Below, in pieces: positions 22,876 to 27,573 of a DNA stretch of 27,573 nucleotides. The first letter of the stretch is position 1. Each line of letters starts with the position of its first letter. The stretch spans positions 1 to 27,573 of the forward strand of contig JBKHHW010000028.1 of NCBI GenBank assembly GCA_046538945.1. The letters run 5' to 3'. Origin of the DNA: JAEZKC01 sp046538945. Lineage in GTDB: Bacteria > Fibrobacterota > Chitinivibrionia > Chitinivibrionales > Chitinispirillaceae. Below the pieces are notes generated by a model. That model saw only the letters and a list, made by a program, of their open reading frames with translations. It was not told the origin of the DNA and made no database searches. The position numbers and the translations under genes are program-made.

Positions 22876-24621
22876 ATGACTATGGAAACCAAAAAGATAA
22901 AAACCAGAACCGAGCTTGTCGTAGTAATTGCGGCAGTTCTGGCGGTCATAGCACTGATCAATTATGCAGCCAACAGCTGGTTCAAACGTATCGACCTTAC
23001 CGAAAACAAACAGTATACTGTTTCTAAAGCAAGCAAGACAATACTTGGAAAGATGGATGATATTGTTAACATCAAAGTGTTCTTCTCAAAAGACCTCCCT
23101 CCGGAAACCTACAACACGGTTACCACAGTGAAGGATCTTCTGAGCGAGTTCAAAAGCATTGCAGATGACAAACTACAGATCACCTGGGTCGACCCGGCGG
23201 AAGATAAGGATGCGGCCAGTTCCGCCCAAAGCTTTAACGTGCCGGAAATAACTCTCCAGACCGTAAAAAAGGACAAAGCCCAGGCAATGAAAGGCTATAT
23301 GGGTATAGGTGTCATGTATGGACAGAAAAAAGAATCCATTCCCGTGGTCCAGAATTTGAACAATCTGGAATATGATCTCACACGGATGATCATGAAAGTA
23401 AGTCGTGAATCCGATCCTAGTGTCGGCATTCTCAAAACCCAGAGTGCCGATTTCATGCCCAACCAAATCAGTTCCCAGATGAACACGCAGGAGGAAACTA
23501 CAGAAAAGAAGTATGAACCGCTCTTCAATCAGCTCAAAAGCGAATACGAGGTGGAAACTGTTGACATTTCGGAAGGCAAGCCTATTGACAGTAATGTTAA
23601 AAGCCTCATCATTCCCGGTGGAACCAAATTTTCCGACCGGCAGATCTTCGAAATCGATCAGTTCTTCATGAACGGAGGCAACCTGATAGTTCTCGCAGAT
23701 CCGGTTTCCGTCTCATTTCAGTACGGCGCCAGAGGTATGGTGCAGGAATCCAAACTTCTGGAGCTGGTGGAACACTATGGAGTGAGAGTGGAACGCAATC
23801 TGGTACAGGATGCATCCTGCAGCTTTGTTCAGGTACCCAGAAATCTTGGGCCATTCACAATCAATGAAAGAATTCCGTATCCTTATTTCGTTCGGATCGG
23901 CAACAAAGGTTTCAACAAAGACAATCCGGCCGTATCCTCCCTCTCTGAACTCCATCTGCCCTGGGCAAGTTCTCTCACTTTAAAAGTTGATACAAGTGAT
24001 AGTGCTGAAGAGAAAAAGGTCAACACCTCCATTCTGGCATCTTCAAGTGACAAGAGCTGGACCGAGAGCGACCGCTTCGATCTCCAACCCAAAGCCGAGA
24101 ACGACATGCCTGATACAAATGAAATGTCACCTCTGCCCCTTGCGGCTCACCTTTCCGGAGAGTTCACTTCCTACTTCAAAGGGAAATCGATTCCTCCGGT
24201 CAAAGAAGAGATGTCAGACAGTGCTGCAAAGCCAATCAATCTTTCTCCTGAGGATGCAAACCGCAGTGTAACGCCATCCAACACTGATGCGAATCTGGTA
24301 GTGATAGGAGATGCTGATTTTGTTTCAGCCCAGAACGCAAATGGAAACAACCTTCTTTTTCTTCATAATATAGTGGACTGGCTCACTCTTGATGACAATC
24401 TCATTCAGATCCGTTCACGCGTTCTCAAGGATAAAACCATTGATGCCAACATTCTGGAGGAGGGGTCGAAGAAACCCAACATGATCCGTCTGGCCAACAT
24501 CCTGACCATGCCACTGATTGTGATCATTGTGGGGATAATCATCTCACTCAGACGCAGAGAAAAAATAACCGTATCAACGGTCAGCATGAATAAGAAGGAG
24601 GAACACAGCGATGCAAAATAA
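22876..24621 (+). CDS. GldG-like ABC-associated protein (ABC_transp_aux)
   Basis: 581 residues. An N-terminal membrane anchor (about 14-30) is followed by the conserved opening WFKRIDLTENKQYTVSKASKTIL and IKVFFSKDLPPE. A large extracytoplasmic domain of the GldG type contains a GGTKFSDRQIFEIDQFFMNGGNLIVLADP segment resembling an IFT52/GATase-like fold. A C-terminal helix (about 541-559, LTMPLIVIIVGIIISL) returns to the membrane, and a basic tail follows. A second ATG two codons in (22882) is an alternative start. Its exact role in transport is unknown. It overlaps the DUF4340 gene by 11 bp. Confidence 0.9.
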   Translation: MTMETKKIKTRTELVVVIAAVLAVIALINYAANSWFKRIDLTENKQYTVSKASKTILGKMDDIVNIKVFFSKDLPPETYNTVTTVKDLLSEFKSIADDKLQITWVDPAEDKDAASSAQSFNVPEITLQTVKKDKAQAMKGYMGIGVMYGQKKESIPVVQNLNNLEYDLTRMIMKVSRESDPSVGILKTQSADFMPNQISSQMNTQEETTEKKYEPLFNQLKSEYEVETVDISEGKPIDSNVKSLIIPGGTKFSDRQIFEIDQFFMNGGNLIVLADPVSVSFQYGARGMVQESKLLELVEHYGVRVERNLVQDASCSFVQVPRNLGPFTINERIPYPYFVRIGNKGFNKDNPAVSSLSELHLPWASSLTLKVDTSDSAEEKKVNTSILASSSDKSWTESDRFDLQPKAENDMPDTNEMSPLPLAAHLSGEFTSYFKGKSIPPVKEEMSDSAAKPINLSPEDANRSVTPSNTDANLVVIGDADFVSAQNANGNNLLFLHNIVDWLTLDDNLIQIRSRVLKDKTIDANILEEGSKKPNMIRLANILTMPLIVIIVGIIISLRRREKITVSTVSMNKKEEHSDAK

Positions 24622-25615
24622 GAAGATGATCCTGGGGTTGGGGGTGCTTGTTCTGGTTATCGCGATTTTTATCGTGTCTGAAAAGCTGAACTCAAAAAAA
24701 CCTTCTGAGAGAGATTTGAAATTGTTTCCCGGGCTGGAGGAGAATAAAATATCATCCGTGATGGTCAGAGAGGGAGACAAGGCGGTAAAGCTGGAGAAGA
24801 AAAACGGCGTCTGGATGGTGGGTAAAGCTTCTGAAGACCAGGACAGCAGCGCCACCGAAAAAGAAGCATTCTATACTGCCGACAGTGCATCCGTGCAGGT
24901 GGCGCTTGAAAAACTGGTCAGTATGAAAAAAGGCGACCTGATTTCAAGAAATCCGGAAAAGCAGTCTGAATTCGGTGTTGACAACTCTGGAGGCATGCTC
25001 GTTGAGATTTGGAAAGGGAGCGACAACTCTGTCGGCGCCGTGAGAATCGGAGAAAAAGGTATTGAGTGGAACAGCAACTGTGTCCGCCTCATAGGAAACG
25101 ACTCCGTCTACTCGGTACTGGGCGGACTGCGCTACTCGCTCTATTCTGAGCTGGACAAGTGGAGAGAAAAGCGTATTGTGCAGTTCTCCAGAGGTTCCGC
25201 CGAAAAGATATCTCTGATAAAAAAGGACGGCTCCAGTACAGTTCTGGAGAAATCCGACTCGGGCTGGACCATTACAGAACCGATCCAGCATATGGCAGCG
25301 ATCGATACCGTGGACAAAATGCTCGACGTACTCTCTTCACTCAAAACCGCGGAATTCGTATATGACACCCCTCAGGATTCCGTTTCCGGCCTGAGCGAAC
25401 CATCTCTGGCGGTAGCTGTCACTCTCAACGGTGGTGCCGAGAGGAAGTTCATAGTGGGGAATGAAAAAGAGGGAAAGAAGCAGTACTGGACCAGAGTTGA
25501 AGGCAAGGATGAGGTATTTCTGATCAGCGAAGGTGATCTCAAAAAGATCGATCAGGATGCTGAAGCTCTGAAAGCAGAAGCAATGCCGGCGCAGGAGGCC
25601 CCGGAACAGAAATAG
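24611..25615 (+). CDS. DUF4340 domain protein, partner of the Gld-like transporter
   Basis: 334 residues. One N-terminal helix (about 6-22) precedes a periplasmic region with duplicated DUF4340-like units. Typical features are FPGLEENKISSVMVREGDKAVKLEKKNGVWMV near the start, WREKRIVQFSRGSAEKISLIKKDGSSTVLEKSDSGWTI in the second unit, and KQYWTRVEGKDEVFLIS. The family commonly sits next to GldG-like genes, as here. AAGGAGG precedes the ATG, and the start overlaps the GldG-like stop. The operon ends at the terminator just downstream. Confidence 0.88.
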   Translation: MQNKKMILGLGVLVLVIAIFIVSEKLNSKKPSERDLKLFPGLEENKISSVMVREGDKAVKLEKKNGVWMVGKASEDQDSSATEKEAFYTADSASVQVALEKLVSMKKGDLISRNPEKQSEFGVDNSGGMLVEIWKGSDNSVGAVRIGEKGIEWNSNCVRLIGNDSVYSVLGGLRYSLYSELDKWREKRIVQFSRGSAEKISLIKKDGSSTVLEKSDSGWTITEPIQHMAAIDTVDKMLDVLSSLKTAEFVYDTPQDSVSGLSEPSLAVAVTLNGGAERKFIVGNEKEGKKQYWTRVEGKDEVFLISEGDLKKIDQDAEALKAEAMPAQEAPEQK

Positions 25616-25638
25616 TTTTATCCCGTTCATTAAACAAG

Positions 25639-25676
25639 GGCCGGTAAGTTTGTTTTCTTGCCGGCCTTTTTTATTT
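25639..25676 (+). terminator. Rho-independent terminator of the Gld-like operon
   Basis: GGCCGGTAAG (25639-25648) pairs with CTTGCCGGCC (25657-25666) with one non-Watson-Crick position (T opposite G in the DNA, a G-U pair in RNA). The loop is 8 nt, followed by a run of T. Confidence 0.93.
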
Positions 25677-25802
25677 TGGGCAGGGTAGTAAAGATGCGGA
25701 CGTGAGATTGGCTGAAAACAAATCCCACCAAAATCTTGGGGTTGTTAGTCACAAATCCATGTCTTAACAGACTTAATATCGACCATTAAAAAGGGGAGGA
25801 AA

Positions 25803-26399
25803 ATGAAAGTTGTCGGCATTTGTGGAAGTCCCAAAAAAGAAAACAGCACGACCCTTTTTGGTCTGAACAAGGCCATGGAGGCAGTGAAACAGATCGGCAT
25901 CGACACCGAAATCGTGCAGCTTTCCCATCACACATTCTCCGGCTGTATCGATTGCGGCAAATGCAGGAAAGAATTCACCTGTTCACTCAACGATGATTTT
26001 ACCAATACAGTACTGCCTCTTCTCAAAAATGATGAAATCAAGGGGATGATATTTGCTTCCCCGGTCTATTTCGGAGGTGTAAGCTCGCAGATGAAAATGT
26101 TTATTGACCGCTGCGTTTTGTTCAGAAGAAACGGTTTTAGGTTCGAGAATCTGATTGCGGGCGTGCTTACCGTCGGACGTTCACGCAGCGGAGGACAGGA
26201 ACTGACTGCAATGGATCTTGTGAAAAACGCCATGATACAGGGTATGACAGTCGTCTCGGATGCATCACCGACAAGTCACTTCGGAGGTATTTTGTGGAGT
26301 GGAAATCCTGAGGGAATCGAAAAAGATGAGATCGGTATCAAAACGGCTGAGAACATGGGTAAAAGAGTCGGGGAATTGGTGAAAAAGGTGTTCGGGTAG
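25803..26399 (+). CDS. Iron-sulfur flavoprotein (NADPH-dependent FMN reductase fold)
   Basis: 198 residues. A flavodoxin-like phosphate loop is at the start (GSPKKENST, 8-16). Next comes the compact cluster motif C48-x2-C51-x2-C54-x5-C60 (GCIDCGKCRKEFTC), typical of Isf proteins that bind one [4Fe-4S] cluster beside FMN. SPVYFGGVSSQMKMFIDR is the second flavin-binding segment. These proteins act in electron transfer in anaerobes, often in oxidative-stress defence; the partner is not evident here. GGGGAGGA lies just before the ATG. It is monocistronic, between two terminators. Confidence 0.9.
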   Translation: MKVVGICGSPKKENSTTLFGLNKAMEAVKQIGIDTEIVQLSHHTFSGCIDCGKCRKEFTCSLNDDFTNTVLPLLKNDEIKGMIFASPVYFGGVSSQMKMFIDRCVLFRRNGFRFENLIAGVLTVGRSRSGGQELTAMDLVKNAMIQGMTVVSDASPTSHFGGILWSGNPEGIEKDEIGIKTAENMGKRVGELVKKVFG

Positions 26400-26437
26400 A
26401 AAGAAGAAAACAGATCCGCGGGTCTACAGATTGGCAT

Positions 26438-26466
26438 AAAAAGACGAGCACCCACTCGTCTTTTTT
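26438..26466. terminator. Bidirectional terminator between convergent genes
   Basis: AAAAAGACGAG (26438-26448), a 6-nt loop and CTCGTCTTTTT form an 11-bp stem with an A-run on one side and a T-run on the other, so it can act on both strands. The stop codon of the minus-strand hydrolase lies within its edge. Confidence 0.92.
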
Positions 26467-27445
26467 ACCTTTGAGCATCTACGGCCCCGGTCTCCCGCAA
26501 CCAGGGAATCAGTGTTTCTCTTATGAATTTCCCATGGATGTCTTTACCTTTAGAATCACGCAGTCCATGATCGGCATCCGGCACGACAACTGCACGAATA
26601 CCGGGCTTATCCGCAAAACGTTTCTCCAAATAAGCAATGCTTTCAATTGCAGCGTTCCTGTCCAGAGCGCCCCCGTAGAACAGCGCAGGAATTTGAAGCT
26701 GCGCAATATACTCCTCAGGCTCATACCACAGGTATGAACTCCAGCGCATGTAACTGTGCCCAAGCCAAAGTTTCATCGAATTCGGTTCTTTCTTTATGCT
26801 TTCGAACTCTGCAGCCAGATCTCCCTTATTTTTTATACCGCTCCGTGTAAGAAAACCCTCGTATGGCACCTCCCGTTCATGTTGCAGCAGATATTCAAAT
26901 TCCCTGGCCTGACAGTATCCTCCTGATCCCGTCACTATCAAATGAGTCACATTCGGTAGTTTCAAAGCAAGCTCCGGTGCAATCGTTCCGCCTTCACTCG
27001 CCCCGTACAAAATCATCCCCTCTATTGATCCCCCGTAATGTGTTTCAATAACGTGATTAACGATGTATGAAATATCTTTCATTCGTCGCTGACGGCAGTC
27101 GGTTGCAATAAATTCGGCAGAATCATTAAAAGCGAACTTTTCCATGAGAAGAAGATCATAGCCAAACAGTGAAGCTTCCGCTCCATAACCGAACATGGAA
27201 CGGACACTCCCTCTGGAAGATCCTTGAACCAGTACCAAGAGTTTTCTATTCAGGCTATCGATGGAGTTTGTTCCAAGATAGTAAAAGAGTGAATCGCCGT
27301 TTTCTGTTATGACCATCTTAGGGTGATACATGAGGCTTGTCCTGTTATCACACCCAGGACATAGGACCAAAACCAATAACAGGATTACTTGAACTGAACC
27401 GTGCAGTTTTCGTAGTTGATACCTGCTTATGTCCATATCGCCCAT
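26465..27445 (-). CDS. Alpha/beta hydrolase, putative lipoprotein
   Basis: 326 residues. A hydrophobic signal (about 18-28) ends in LCPGC with C32 as possible lipidation site; a Cys at -3 makes the lipobox atypical. The hydrolase part has the nucleophile elbow YGASEGG (S150), a probable acid D262 in GGALDRNAAIES and H293 in PDADHGLRD, in the order expected for the catalytic triad. The substrate is unknown; an esterase or peptidase acting in the periplasm is the simplest reading. An ATG three codons in (27436) is an alternative start. Confidence 0.83.
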   Translation of the reverse strand: MGDMDISRYQLRKLHGSVQVILLLVLVLCPGCDNRTSLMYHPKMVITENGDSLFYYLGTNSIDSLNRKLLVLVQGSSRGSVRSMFGYGAEASLFGYDLLLMEKFAFNDSAEFIATDCRQRRMKDISYIVNHVIETHYGGSIEGMILYGASEGGTIAPELALKLPNVTHLIVTGSGGYCQAREFEYLLQHEREVPYEGFLTRSGIKNKGDLAAEFESIKKEPNSMKLWLGHSYMRWSSYLWYEPEEYIAQLQIPALFYGGALDRNAAIESIAYLEKRFADKPGIRAVVVPDADHGLRDSKGKDIHGKFIRETLIPWLRETGAVDAQR

Positions 27446-27573
27446 CTCTCAAACACATATAGTGATTTCTGCAGAAGCATTTTCGATCCGAACTTCGCTG
27501 AACCCAGAGAGCCACTCTTCGAGCTCCAAAAACACTCACGTAGACAGATTCAGCAAAGGTAATGTGAGCTGAA
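27446..27573. other. Terminal 128 bp, no gene seen
   Basis: This is the upstream region of the minus-strand hydrolase gene. I checked both strands and saw no convincing coding frame, tRNA or promoter with two good boxes. Confidence 0.4.

Noticed and set aside
27446..27573. Possible tRNA-like segment at the right end
   Set aside because: There is no cloverleaf with T-loop and acceptor pairing on either strand.

Overview
The window looks like a chromosomal segment of a Gram-negative, anaerobic or fermentative bacterium. Supports are an outer-membrane barrel protein, two lipoproteins, a murein transglycosylase, a complete Rnf ferredoxin:NAD+ oxidoreductase operon and an iron-sulfur flavoprotein. 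The mix (Gld-type ABC transporter with a DUF4340 protein, DUF4416, an Hc1-like histone, a PorV-like barrel) suggests the Fibrobacterota/Chitinivibrionia or a related phylum. That placement is inference from protein families only. There are no rRNA or tRNA genes, no CRISPR array and no phage genes.

Layout. 1-118 carries the likely 3' end of an upstream gene. 185-3094 is a 969-residue fusion of barrel, TPR, degenerate 5'-nucleotidase-like domain and TolB-type propeller. It converges, with a 4-bp gap, on a minus-strand block: GNAT acetyltransferase, four-helix membrane protein, tgt, M29-like aminopeptidase, Smr protein. After a 467-bp intergenic stretch comes dxs (TTG start). Next is a RAYT (REP-associated tyrosine transposase) gene on the minus strand, flanked by two near-identical palindromes. 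A minus-strand DUF4416 gene follows.

The middle of the window is the rnfCDGEAB operon (11340-16691), in the clostridial-type gene order, tightly packed and closed by a good terminator. A promoter-preceded small Cys-rich gene follows. A translationally coupled pair comes next: a lipoprotein lytic transglycosylase with five LysM repeats, and SppA. Then there is a 57-residue Hc1-like histone gene too short for routine ORF calling. A four-gene Gld-like ABC operon (ATPase, permease, GldG-like, DUF4340) ends at a clear terminator. Last are an iron-sulfur flavoprotein and, convergent with it across a bidirectional terminator, an alpha/beta hydrolase lipoprotein.

Points of most interest are: (i) the fusion at 185-3094, whose phosphoesterase domain has lost its metal-binding motifs; (ii) a family of four intergenic palindromes sharing arms close to CCCCGGAGGTGA / TCACCTCTGGGG, two of which bracket the RAYT gene, a probable REP/RAYT system; (iii) an RnfB with extra ferredoxin clusters and one missing cysteine; (iv) hairpins and coding-like open frames in intergenic regions.
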